Assembly: GCA_000181795.3 (NCBI GenBank)
Contig: CM012954.1
Span: 15,149,530 to 15,213,529, forward strand
From: Trichinella spiralis
Lineage: Eukaryota > Nematoda > Enoplea > Trichinellida > Trichinellidae
DNA length: 64,000 nucleotides
Direction of reading: 5' to 3'
In this document: positions 13,476 to 25,300 of the stretch, one piece after another
Layout of the letters: the number at the start of each line of letters is the position of its first letter
Numbering within the stretch: position 1 is the stretch's first letter
The notes under the pieces: model-generated
What the model was told of the DNA's origin: nothing
The model's database searches: none
What the model saw: only the letters and a program-made list of their open reading frames with translations
Program-made: the position numbers and the translations under genes

Positions 13476-14371
13476 ATGAACTTTTTTCCGTATGTTGTTT
13501 GTTTTCTTCAGAATTTTTTTTAATTTGATGAATATATTGTGTTCAGCTGCTCGTTGCGGAACAAGACGCACAAACAGCAGAAAAAGGCAACCGACGACAA
13601 TAAACAACAAGAATTGGTTAATAAAGTCAGTGCGACCATTGGAAGCGGTAATTTGCGGTTAGCCGTTGTACTGCCAGAAGGTGAAGATCTGAACGAATGG
13701 GTAGCGGCGAATAGTAAGATTAATGAATAATTTTATATAAATTAAATTAATTAAACAAACCACATTCCTAATAATGACATTTGGGATTGTTTTTTTTTGT
13801 TTGATTAGTTTGTGATTTTTTCAACCAAATCAGCATGCTGTATGGTACAATAACGGAATTTTGCACTTCTGAACGATGTGCTGTCATGTCAGCTGGACCT
13901 TTTGAATACGTATGGACGGACTGTTCGAATCCGAAGAGATCGATAAAATGCAGTGCACCCCAGTACATTGATTTTTTGATGACTTGGATTCAAGATAAAC
14001 TCGACGACGAGTCGGTGTTTCCTTCGAAAATAGGTAAATAGAATAAAAACAATTTGATTGTAAAATAAAAAATTTAAAAGAAAAAAAAAAGAAATATATA
14101 CTCAGAATATACAAACAAATTTTGTGCAGGCGTTCCATTTCCGGCCAATTTTATGGAAGTTGCGAGGACAATCATGAAACGTTTGTTTCGCATTTATGCG
14201 CACATTTATTACCAACATTTTGAAAATGTCGAACGACTCAAAGAAGAAGCACATTTGAATACTTCGTTTAAACATTTCATTCTGTTCGTCCAAGAATTCA
14301 ATTTGATCGAAGACAAAGATTTGCAACCGTTGCAAGAAGTTATCGAACGTTTGACTAGCAAAGAGAGGTAA
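13476..14371 (+). CDS. MOB1: MOB kinase activator 1
   Basis: Exons: 13476-13489, 13547-13713, 13809-14033, 14130-14371; 215 aa (human MOB1A 216). MOB1 binds and activates NDR/LATS kinases in Hippo signalling and mitotic exit. The first exon is only 14 nt (ATG plus three codons and two bases); it was chosen because it restores the family start (MNFFPCSLRNKTHK). Zinc ligands are visible as FCTSERC and, further on, HIYYQHF. Other family blocks are LPEGEDLNEWVA, MLYGTITEFC, KCSAPQYIDFLMTW, SKIGVPFPANF and EEAHLNTSFKHF. AATAAA at 14588-14593. Identification is secure; the tiny exon 1 is inferred. Confidence 0.95.
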
Positions 14372-14760
14372 AAGCAGAAAGAAATTTAAAAAAAAACATT
14401 TTCCCTGGCTGCCACTTTTTTTTCTCTCCCCCAAGCTTCTTCATTCGAAAAATCTCCAATCTGTTGCTCGATTCGAACCATTTCCATTTCTGCCTACTAT
14501 TTCTTCTTCTTATTATTATTATTTGTCAACTGTGAACTTTTTACCTGTTTTTTTAAATATCTCTGTTTATTTCCAAACCTGTGTAATAATAAAATGTTCG
14601 CGTGAATAAGATGGAATGTGACTGCTGTTCGTTGGATGATTTATAAAAAGAAAAGGACGAATATTTTACATGAATATGGAAACAAAATGGCTGGTCTGAT
14701 TTTCCGAATTATTGATATCAACAAAGAATAATATCCGCTTGATTCAGATAACAGCATCAA
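14372..14760. other. Convergent 3' region MOB1/epoxide hydrolase
   Basis: 389 bp of pyrimidine- and AT-rich sequence with the MOB1 polyadenylation signal. No gene was seen. Confidence 0.5.
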
Positions 14761-16471
14761 TTAATTAATCAAAGCTGAAAATTTGTATATATCATCGGCA
14801 AGAAGTAACGGCTCTTCCAATGCGGCAAAATGCCCTCCCCGTGGCATTCGAGAATACTGCACAAGATGTTCATATTTGTAAGTGACGAAAGCTTGTGGAC
14901 TTGTTAAAAGATCATTTGGAAAAGCAGCTACACCGGTAGGAACTAATACAGGACTACTGATATGCGTTATGTTGTAAATGGGGAAATCATTAAAAACGAA
15001 CATATATATGTGTGTATATGCTTACTTGAAATATCGCATGCGGCCAAGTTGTTGGTAAAATTCTTTGTAAAATCGCATTGAAGATACGATGCAATCGGAC
15101 GTCCAATAAATCATAATGTTTGTCAACAATTCGTCCAAGGTAAAATACTTTTTCAAGCCGCCGTCGTCGAAATGTCGATAAGATGTATCAGTCCAAGCAC
15201 TGAATTTTTCCAAAATATATGATGCCAGTCCCATTGGAGAATCTTGCAAAGCAAACCCTAAAAATTTGTGCATTAGTAAAAATAACTGAAAACGACAATT
15301 ATACGAATATTTTATACCAACAGTGTCTGGCTTGGTGCTTTGTAAGTGAAAATAACCAGACTCCTCTATGAAATAAAAGAATTTTTCCATCAACGGATAA
15401 ACTCTGTACTGATCGGCTGGATCAATTACAAATTCAGGGAAATAAATTCCCAAAAGTTGTTTCAATAGAATCATCGGATGTGCAATGCCAGCGACAAAAG
15501 CAGTGTTCAAATGCAATCCAATAACACTGAAAGAAGTTATATTTTGTAAAAAAAATTGAGCAAGAAATTCAAATGGCAATTTTACCGTTCAGGATACATC
15601 TGAGCAATGATACTGGTAATTACAGAACCCCAATCGCCTCCTTGACAATAAAATCGCCGCTTGTTTAAGCGATCAAGCAGTTTGATGAAAACACGAGCAG
15701 CTGCTGCAGGACCAAAGCCTGAACAAAATCAAAATTTTCATGTACAATATAACACGCAGTAAAAATACCCTACCCTAAGAGAAAACGTCATACACAAAAC
15801 AAGTGAAGTGTTGTCATGCTTTTTGTGCATAGTGGTGCTTTCAGTAGCAGTGCAAAGTTATTTATACCTTTCCTCTTCGGTGCATCTGACCATGCAAAAC
15901 CAGGAATAGATGGTGCAATCACTTCAAATGCATACTTTGTTCCATATCCAATGTTGTGTTTTATGGGATCGATTAAAATTGGAATGATTTTCAAAAATTC
16001 AGATACACTTCCCGGCCATCCATGAACCAATAAAAGTGGATATACAGTATCGTATTTGGTATCTTCTGCAGGCTTTGCATGAATATAATGCACGTTGAGA
16101 CCTTCAACTTGAGTTCTGAAATGCTTAAAATTGTTTAACATAGCTTCGGTCTCACGCCAGTTGTAACTATTCATCCAATAATCATGAAAAGAGTGTAAAA
16201 ATTTTGCATTCGATCCATAAAAGGAACTGCTGTTTTCCAAAGTTTGAAAAAATTTAGTACTGTTCAATCGAACTTGCAAATCTTCCAATACAGAATCTGG
16301 AACTTTCACTTCAAATGTATAAATTGCTTCGTCGTCAGGTGGCTGATCAGCCAGAGAATAATATTCATCCACTGTGACTGGTAAACTGTCTTTCCACAGC
16401 AGATACTTATCGTAGAGCACCACAAAAATAATACTAGAAAGTAACAATAGCGTATTGACCAATTTTCTCAT
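14761..16471 (-). CDS. EPHX1: Microsomal-type epoxide hydrolase
   Basis: Exons from 5': 15868-16471, 15586-15718, 15318-15526, 15026-15257, 14761-14956; 457 aa (mammalian EPHX1 455). It hydrates epoxides to trans-diols in the ER membrane. An N-terminal hydrophobic signal anchor (about residues 4-20) precedes the EHN region, the alpha/beta-hydrolase oxyanion motif HGWPGS, and the nucleophile motif GGDWGS with Asp230. The catalytic histidine is His435 in PRGGHFAALEEP. The charge-relay acid position (Glu404 in human) falls on Asp408 in FPNDLL. The gene starts 147 nt after the PTGES2 stop on the same strand, and a TTTTCTTAG 3' splice site ends one base before its ATG, suggesting a downstream gene of an operon. 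Confidence 0.95.
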
Positions 16472-16481
16472 TCTAAGAAAA
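16472..16481 (-). promoter_or_regulatory. 3' splice site at the EPHX1 start (candidate trans-splice acceptor)
   Basis: On the minus strand a pyrimidine-rich tract ends in TTTTCTTAG and the next base but one starts the EPHX1 ATG (16469-16471). An upstream cis exon is unlikely, since the PTGES2 stop is only 147 nt away. It fits an acceptor for a spliced leader on a downstream operon gene. Confidence 0.5.
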
Positions 16482-16618
16482 TAAAAAGATGGTATACATT
16501 TTATGATATATTAGAATGAACAAAATACTAGCAAAATGCAATGCGTTAGTAAATAATTTTTAACTATTATTTCAAACAATTTACTGCAAATGTATAATAG
16601 GACTGTTTTCAAAATGTC

Positions 16619-18148
16619 TCATTTAGCATTCGAGTTGCGTTTGCTAAATGAATTCACTAATTCAGCAGAGCCAGCATGATTATCAACTTGTGATTTCAAA
16701 CGATAATACCAATCTTTGATTTTGGTATTTTCCATCATCTCTGCAAACGCGTGGCATCCTTCAAAAGATACTATAGCTCCATACATTGCCTAAAATAATA
16801 CAAGTATACAACGTGAAAAAATGATAAAAAAGCAAAAATTACTAAATCTGCCAAATTTGGACGATCACCGCCCATAAATTTTCTATCAGGCCCAACTGCT
16901 TTCACCCACTCGTTACAACAATCGTACAGACTTTCTCGCACATCCGATTTCAAGTTATGTCTAGAGTTAAAATTTTTTTCTCATTTGAAAGGATTATAAT
17001 TTAAAAATAAAATTTACCTTTTGCGCAACTGTTTACTGACAAAAAACATCACCGTTGCACCCAAATATACGGCAGTCAGACGTTCCCACATGTGAAATGT
17101 ATTACGCCAGTCACTCACATCCGAAAACCATTGGAACGCTTTCAAAGATTCTTTCATTGTTCTGTAAATATTTGGCGAAATAACGTGAACAAAACAATCA
17201 TCTACCCAGCTGCGCCATTTCCTTTCCTCACTATACGAACATTACTGAATTGTACAACGAATGTAAAATGCAGTATAAAAAATAAATCTACGCATACTTC
17301 AAGATTTCTTCATTCACATGCTGCTGTTTTTCTGGGATCATCAAAAAATACTTATTTGGACTAACCAACTGCATTTTATTGTCATCTCCTTTTATTAAAC
17401 TTGACGGATAAGCAGACAATATTGTATGCAAATCTGCGTTCGGATTCAGCATGTAAGATTGAAGAAAACTTATGATAACAGACGAATCGTTGATTTGCTA
17501 AAAATAAATATCTGCTTCGTTCCGTTGCGGATGACGGTTTTACATAAAACTTACCACTGGATCATCTTTACCACAAACTAATATTGGCACTTTTTTGTAC
17601 TCGGAAAACTTGATCTCTTTTCGAGTTATAGGATTCACTTCAACAAGTTCGTAAGAATAACCATAATAATCTAAATAGCTGCGAACTTTGCAGCAAAACG
17701 GGCAATTTTGGTATTGATAAAGACGTAAATTCAAATTTGAACAGTCTGTTTCACTACTGATCTATAAAATAAATCACCTTTCAATAAAACATACATTAAA
17801 TCAATTGATCATTGACTTATTGCAATAAAAATAAACTTTCAATATTTTACAAATTGGATTATTTTATAATTAACTTCTGTTAATGTTCAACTAATCAAAA
17901 AAAACTATACGTAAACAATAATTAATCTGATATAAAATGTACACAATTAGATTTATTTTCCATCGCACCTTTCTGGTAGCTTGCAAGGCGGGAATTTTCT
18001 GTTCAACACCGCGCGTCCAAAAATTGAGCTGCTTCGCTGGAGTTTGCTGAAGAGAAACAGCAGTTCCTGTCAACAAATAACCAGATATACCAGCAGCAAA
18101 CCATTTGCCAATAGAATTATTTCCAAACAGTCTTCCAGTAAAAATCAT
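16619..18148 (-). CDS. PTGES2: Prostaglandin E synthase 2 (membrane-associated)
   Basis: Exons from 5': 17969-18148, 17555-17761, 17298-17497, 17018-17230, 16843-16960, 16619-16789; 362 aa (human 377). The family isomerises PGH2 to PGE2 in vitro and binds haem and glutathione; its function in invertebrates is less clear. A hydrophobic stretch near residues 15-32 would anchor it. The glutaredoxin-like domain has the CPFC motif in YQNCPFCCKV and VEVNPITRKEIKFSEYKKVPIL; the GST-like C-terminal half has SPNIYRT, MGGDRPNLADL and the WYY segment. The gene shares its direction with EPHX1 immediately downstream. A TTGTAG site lies eight bases upstream of the ATG. Confidence 0.94.
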
Positions 18149-18998
18149 TTAAATGCTACAATTCAAAACAATTTTTCATAAACGGTACGGTTTTCAGTAA
18201 AAGCCTACATCTAGAATAATGTATTTTCCCAACTGATTATTCTTATTGTTATTATTATTATTTGACTGAATAACAAGCACATTAAAGAATACTTACTGAA
18301 AATTGAAAAGAATTTTTCTTATGGTAAAAAGTAGACATTACAGTATGCGATTTACAAGTAATATAAATGTAATTTAAAAGAATTTTAATACTTTATTTGA
18401 TGTTGCGTAATTTCAGCATCTTTATTATTTAGGACTGCCTGCCAACTGTGTGCTATTGTTCTCCTTTTGACTGAATGCGACCGTGTGCGAAATGCAATTG
18501 TTGGTGGCGGCATTGAAGCCCACAGCGAGGTCATCAATTGCCCAATGCATTGCATCCTTGTCAAATTTTGAGTAATCATCGTTGAGTCATCTGCTTGGCT
18601 AATTGTACCGGTTCTGGGCTTCCAGAAGCTATATAGAAGCTTTGTCCATTTGTCGAAAATGAACATGCTGTTGTCGTCATTGGTGTCAGTTTATTACTGT
18701 TTCATTAATACGATCGTGTCATGGAGTTGTTGTTGCATATTTGTTTATCAAGTAAATACTTTGAATTCACGTAAACATTGTTTTTTTGAATTAGTTTAAA
18801 TTTTAAATTGAAGCATATTATCATTATTATTAGCGTTATGATTCTGACAGAAAGTGACACTTTTACAACAACAGTTGTCAGTTGTAAATATTTCATCAAA
18901 GTGACAATTTGTCAAGTGTAGTGAAATTGATAAAAACCCCATCTTAGCATAATGCAGTGTTTTATTGGTTTTTTTTCATTTCACCACGAGCTAACACG
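18149..18998. other. Divergent promoter region PTGES2/LGR
   Basis: 850 bp between head-to-head genes; it must carry both promoters. A 93-codon open frame on the minus strand (18385-18666) has no recognisable family and was not called as a gene. Confidence 0.45.
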
Positions 18999-21930
18999 AT
19001 GCTTTTTCACGGTTACATTTTTTTGAGTTTTGCTTTTCTTTTCCAAAGTGGAATTTCAAATCAGGCGGCATATGAAGATTGTTCGTGCTACAAAATTGAA
19101 AATCACTCCAGCCATTGTCACTGCCAAGGCGACACTGTAAAGCGAATACCGGAAAATTTTGATGCTAATTTGAAAAAATTGTTAGCCAATCACAATTACA
19201 TTGAATAGAGAATTTCATCGAAAATCAATTGCAGAACACTGGCGAATGTGTCGATCAAAAGTATAACCGTTGACGATTTGCATAAATATAAACTTTTGCA
19301 AGAATTGTAAGTGAAATTTTTTTGTTTGATTTGAAAAATATTTCAAATAAAAAAATTATTATTTTTTTAAATAAATAACTAAAGCTCTCTGGTCGGATCG
19401 AATTATTTGACTCACGTCGACGCGAATGCGTTTTCGATTTTCAAATTTCTCCGTCGCTTGTGAGCTTGGTTTGGTCATTTGTCACGTCGTGTGATTTTTT
19501 GAACGAGAAAAAAAAATCAATATTTATTTCAGGCGAATTAATGATTGTCCCAATTTACGAAAAATTGACAATCAAATTATTCTTTGCAATATCAGTTGCA
19601 TTTTATCAATGTATCATTTGTTTGATCAGATGATTATCGGCATATTGATTTATTATCAATTATAATTGGTTTCAGAAATTTGAAAAATAACGCTTTAGAA
19701 GAAGTGCCAAAACTGACGCACGGATTTGCATTTTCTCACTGGCAATCGTTGCCTTCTATGTGAGTGATAATTTGATTACTGTAAAACGAGCATAATCAAG
19801 TGTTTTGTTTGAAATGGTTTTTATTTTCATAAAAACGTTCTTCATTTAATTTTACAGAGAACTGTCGTTTAATAATATCAAAATTATCGACGCGGAACGA
19901 TTATCAAATTTGAGCTTAATAACACTGTGAGTTCAAATTTATTGTATTGAATGATTTGAATAAATTTTCCATTTCAGTGATTTAAGTTACAATAAAATCG
20001 ACCATGTAGCGGGTGATGCGTTTAAAAACAGTCGTGTAAATATACTGTACGACAATGAAATGCATTTTTATCAAAGGCAGTGTTTCAAGAAAAAAAAATG
20101 TAACATTTCAGAAAGTTGAACAACAACCCGATAATTCATTTCTCTGCACAAACATTTTCATTGATGAAAGAGTTGAAGCAATTGTAAAATTTTTTAGAAA
20201 TACAAAAAAAAATATTTGTTTTTTTTTCTTTGAAAATCTCCCTTCCAGAGATTTGTCCAACACGCTGCTCAAATCACTTCCAAGCGATGGATTTGAAACT
20301 GTTCAAGTGATCAATTTGGAACGAATACCGTCGTTGAAGCAGCTTCCATCGATTTTTTCATTTCCAAATTTACGCATTGCCAAATTCACCTACGCCCATC
20401 ATTGTTGTCCATTTCAGGTTGGAATTTGTTTGAAAATTTGTCACCGTATTAAGTGATATTTGAAAATGGATTTTCATTCAATTCAGATTGTTAAAAGGGA
20501 AATTTACAAAGATAACGTTTTTAAATTTTCTAAACATCCCATTAAACTACTACGGTCATCATCTTCTTCTGTTCAGGTAGTGTATTTGTGAGTTGGTAGC
20601 TTGTTGATCAGATTTTAAATTGTTCAGAAAGCGTCAATTTCGAAAAGAAGCAAATCAGTCACCATATACAATTCTTCGTGGGGAAGTCAGAGCAAATTTC
20701 AAGAAACGCCCAACAGTACAAAGGGTCCGAAAAGGACCCGCAAGATCATAAAATGGTTCAAACAGCCTGCTTACATGAACATCTGCATCGGGGAAGAATT
20801 GTTGAACACGTTGGAAATGATCGAATGCAGTCCGAATCCAGATGCTCTAAATCCGTGCGAAGATGTAGCCGGAACGATGTTGGTACGTATTTTCATTTGG
20901 ATTGTCGGCTTGGGAACTATTTTTGCCAATTTTTTCGTTCTACTCTGGTTCTTCACACATCGTGGTGGCTTGTACGTTGGTGTGACGACATTTTTCATGA
21001 CCAATTTGGCAATTGCTGATCTTTGTATGGGAATTTATTTGGTAATTTTGGCCGTTCAAGATGCAAAAACTGCCGGCTCGTATTATAATTCAGCAGTCGA
21101 TTGGCAAACCGGTTCCGGATGCAAAATGGCGGGCTTTTTTACAGTATTCTCCAGTGAATTGTCCGTTATGACGATGGTTTTGATTTCTTTGGAAGTGAAT
21201 ACGAATTCTACTTTTCGTAATTTATTCTAATTTTCAGTACTTCACCTCTTAGATATGGTACAATACACGATCGTCGTTTTATGGATTCAAATTTCAACTG
21301 AAAGCTGCATTCGGTGCTGAACTGTTCGCATGGTGTATTGCGGTAATTTTTGCCACGTTGCCAATTTTCAACGTCAACACCTACGCCGCAACGAGCATCT
21401 GCTTGCCGGTCAAGTCGGACACTTTGACGGAGAAGATTTATTTGATTGCGTTGTTAACGTTCAACGCGGTCGCATTTTTCTACATCACTTTCAATTATAT
21501 TCACACCTACCTGATGGTATCCGGCGTTGGATGGCCAAAATTGCACACGCAAGATTGGAAAATGGCTCGCAAATTGGCAATTCTTATCGCCACCAACTTC
21601 CTCTGCTGGGCACCGGTAATCCTTTTCGGCCTTTCCGCCGCCTTTGGCTGTTCTCTGATCAGCATCTCGCAGATGAAATATTTGCTCGTGCTTGTTTATC
21701 CGATCAATTCCATGGCCAATCCATTTCTTTATGCATTTTCCACCGGACACGGTAGAAGATGGTCGGAGCTGCGTCGAACATTTCACCATCGTTGCGTTGG
21801 CAAGCAAAAGCGTCGCCTCGGTTCCAGATCTTCGGACAGTACGACATCCACGCTGTCCCAAGCGCAAGTTTTGAAAGAATTTGGCAAAAATCCAAAACAC
21901 AACAAACACTCCATCCACTGCTTCTTATGA
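18999..21930 (+). CDS. fshr-1: Leucine-rich-repeat GPCR of the glycoprotein-hormone receptor type (FSHR-1-like)
   Basis: Exons: 18999-19180, 19235-19306, 19385-19459, 19533-19610, 19676-19759, 19858-19926, 19978-20046, 20112-20183, 20249-20417, 20487-20576, 20628-21194, 21253-21930; 734 aa. A signal peptide and a cysteine-rich cap (CSCYKIENHSSHCHC) are followed by leucine-rich repeats. Seven or eight successive small exons of 69-84 nt, all in phase 2, each encode about one repeat, the hallmark of LGR genes. The hinge has YAHHCCPFQ. The seven-helix part contains NPCEDVAGTML, DWQTGSGC, FTVFSSELSV, ICLPV and NPFLYAF. Sequence around DWQTGSGC and ELSV places it with type A LGRs rather than relaxin receptors. 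The first donor (GTTAGC) is weak, and the ERW position reads Glu-Ile-Trp. Confidence 0.93.
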
Positions 21931-22389
21931 AATGACGACAAAGAAATTTTGAAGTTTTTTTGAAAAATTTTACAATTTCATCAATTGTATTTTTATCATT
22001 TAATTAAATCAATATAAATACAATTTGGTTCCATCCTACTGTATTGTATTGTATTGTATTGTATTGTATTGTATTCTATTCTATTCTAATATTAATCAAT
22101 AATTTTAAAGTTGATATATGAACAACATTGTATAACAAAATTCAATTTTAATTGCTAAATTTTCTTTGAAATCAAAATTTTAAAAAATGCTTATACAAAA
22201 AGTAATCTACTATTGTACTTTTTTTTCACTTTTTACTTACTGTAAATTTTATCTTTTTATAAATTAAAACTAAATTTAATCATAATAATTATAATGAAAA
22301 AAAAGAAATAAATAATACTTTTTTATCGCATTATCAAAAATCAACATTGTATTATTTGATATCTATGACTGATGAACGAACATTGGCGC
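21931..22389. other. Convergent 3' region LGR/SLC4
   Basis: 459 bp of AT-rich sequence between two convergent genes, holding a TATTG pentanucleotide repeat. No gene was seen. Confidence 0.5.
22041..22088. repeat. GTATT pentanucleotide microsatellite
   Basis: About seven tandem GTATT units, degrading into CTATT at the right end, in the convergent intergenic region. Confidence 0.9.
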
Positions 22390-25300
22390 CTATTGCAAGT
22401 ATGTTTCTTTGCTAGACAGTCCGAAACTGCGTAGCAGTTGAATTTGCATCAACTCTTCATCAGCTTCCAAATCAGGTGAAGAGCCTTTTTTGAGCATTTT
22501 CCAAGAAGGCAGAGGATCATCCAGAATGCACAATTCTTTTTCACTGAATATATACGAAAGCAGTCGACGACCAATCACAAGTAAAATCAACTAATAAAAA
22601 ATGGGATGGTTTAAAAAGTTTTTTTTTTCTAAAATTTCAAATAACTTACTGTTAATGGGAAAAAAATTTCAATAACATCCACATAATTGACAACGCACAA
22701 AATTACGAAAAACAATATTTGTACACAAGTGAAGAGATGTATTCGTCTTATTGGAATGAGCCGTAAATAGCTGAAGTCTGGTTGATTTTTGATTGGAGTG
22801 AAAAATAGCAACAACCGTTGGAAAAACTGAAATTAAAATTTCACATTGAAAACATTACACTGTTGGATGGATGGATACTTTGTTACCTCAATCGATACTA
22901 AACAACTCGCTCCCATGTAAAGAAATACTCCAAGTAGCACGGGAATTGGTATTAGCTGAATGAGAGAAAAAAAGAAATATGCAAATTTTTTCAATTAATG
23001 AAAACTTTACAGAATAATATTTACCCTTTCAACGGGCGCGATGAAAATGCACAATCCAATAAGGATGTGGGCAAAGACGGGGCTGAATCTTTGTTCTCTG
23101 CAAAAGAAATGGAAATAATGAACAAGTAAGTTTTGGTCAAAACACGCCCACACACAAATGAATATTACCGGACTCCAATGAAAATTGGCTTTTCACCAGG
23201 TGCTGTAATTTTCGATTCCACTTTCAACAAGTGCATGTGAGTTAACGAAAGAATCGTTGCCGATAGAAACAACGGGATTGCCAAAATTCCTGAGATTAAT
23301 GTCAGCACTACGCAGATCAGCAAATCCAAATGATAGCCAAAACCTTTCTAAATGATAAAATTGTTTTCATTTCATTGATATTACTAATATTCAAAGATGA
23401 AAACTTGCTCGCAATTTATTCTCCTTGCGATTCATCATCACTGTTGTCACGTGCTGATCCATAACAATAAGTACGACAAACAGAATACCCGGAATGATGC
23501 AAGCCAATGGAATCCACCAATTTGTCAAATCTTGTGGATTGACAAACCAACTGCGATCTAATGTAGGCTTAAATGAACAATTGCTGATTAAAAGTGAATT
23601 TTCAAAATTAACATTAACTACTTTAAAGCTGGTGGGAATTTTCAAGCAGGGAATCGGCAGCGATACCCAATAATTCACAGCAGTCATAACGAATACTGTT
23701 AAAAGCAGTGAAAAATCGGCAACAAATTCTCGAAACTAGAAATCATATTAATGGGATGTGAAATTAATTGATTCGTGATCAAAGAGACAAATGCTGTCTT
23801 GTACCCTAAGAGTAAAAAAGCGACTACTTCTGAGCTTGTTCAAAAAAGCAGCTAACAAAAAACTTCCAAAAAAGAGAAGCAAACTGAATGAAAAAACATC
23901 CGGCTGAAAGTTGCACTGCAAACCGGAAGCAATTCCATCCGCTGCTTCGCATTCTGCAAAATTTCAACATGAACATCAATTATGAAGAGTGAAAATTTTC
24001 TATTAAAAATTCTCACCATTTTTTGTATAATTTTGATACATCACGGATGTACCATTTGAAGTGATATTGCAAATGCAAGGATCTTTGAGCAGTAGCTGAA
24101 AGGAGGAATTTCCAATAAGAATATAAATATGCATAAAAAGGAAATTACCCTGAAATTTTTGGTCATCGGAGCGTGTTGACTGAGTGCGAGAATTTCTTCG
24201 AATGATTCGACGATGAAAACTATAGCAACCAACGTGGCGAACAGTTCTTCTGTAAAACGTGTAATGTAGGCGACAAGAAACGACGCATCCGTGGCTACCA
24301 AAATCAAAAGTATCAACGCGGCCCAAAAGCAAAGCCAAAATCTAGCCGGTAAAAAATTCCATCCACGTTCACTGGATTATAATTGAAATTTGAATAATTA
24401 ACATGAAGACCACAACACAATTTAACTTACTAGCAAAATTCATAAAATAGTGCTTCGAAAATCATCAACGGTCCCGTGGCAGACATGATACAAAGCGGCT
24501 GACCGGCGAAAAGTCCCATCAAAATTCCGCTTATCACAGCTGAAACGATACACTCGGTGACTGCCTGAAAATTTAATACATTTTTTTAACAATTTTTTTT
24601 ATTTTGCAATTTCTCCATTGTACAGACCATTGAATCGTCCATTAAACTGCCCATCATTCCGCCGAAAGCGATCAAATTGGTCAAATTAGCAAAGAAAAGA
24701 AAAACCGACGCTGCCAAACATTGGGTGAAACCTCGCCAAGAAGTGAACACATCTTTGAAATCAGAAACGTAATAAGGCCAACGCCTTTTAATATCTTCCA
24801 CCAAACCGCCGAACAATCTACAATTTTCAACTGTACAATTGCAAATTGTCAATTTGAACATTGCACCATACTTTCCAGTATACTGTAAGCCTTCCAGATC
24901 AATTAGTACTTTAGAAGTTACAACAGGTGCGTGTTTTTTCTCTTGTTCATTCTGAAATTGATGACGTCATATTTAAAAAATATATATAAACATATATGTA
25001 TATATGTATGCATTAATTAACGTACTTCTTGTGCTTGTTCAGTCGGCTCCATGTCGTTTCTCAGATGCCATTTGCCCGGTGGTATGATCACCGAATCACG
25101 GTGAAATTCATCCAAGCCGTAGGTCAGTTCTGTGGAATCGACCGCGTAGGCGGCGATGTTGCGAAAATTTTTATCCGTCATCAACGCTCCCATACAACGA
25201 CCGACCATGAACAAATCGTGCTCGTCGTGATGACCAGATGTAATTAATACGAATAAAAATCTCGTCGGACAAGGCATCTGTGAAATTTGATAATTGAATA

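Noticed and set aside
18385-18666. 93-codon minus-strand frame between PTGES2 and the LGR gene
   Set aside because: It shows no domain, signal peptide or splice context, and it occupies the shared promoter region.
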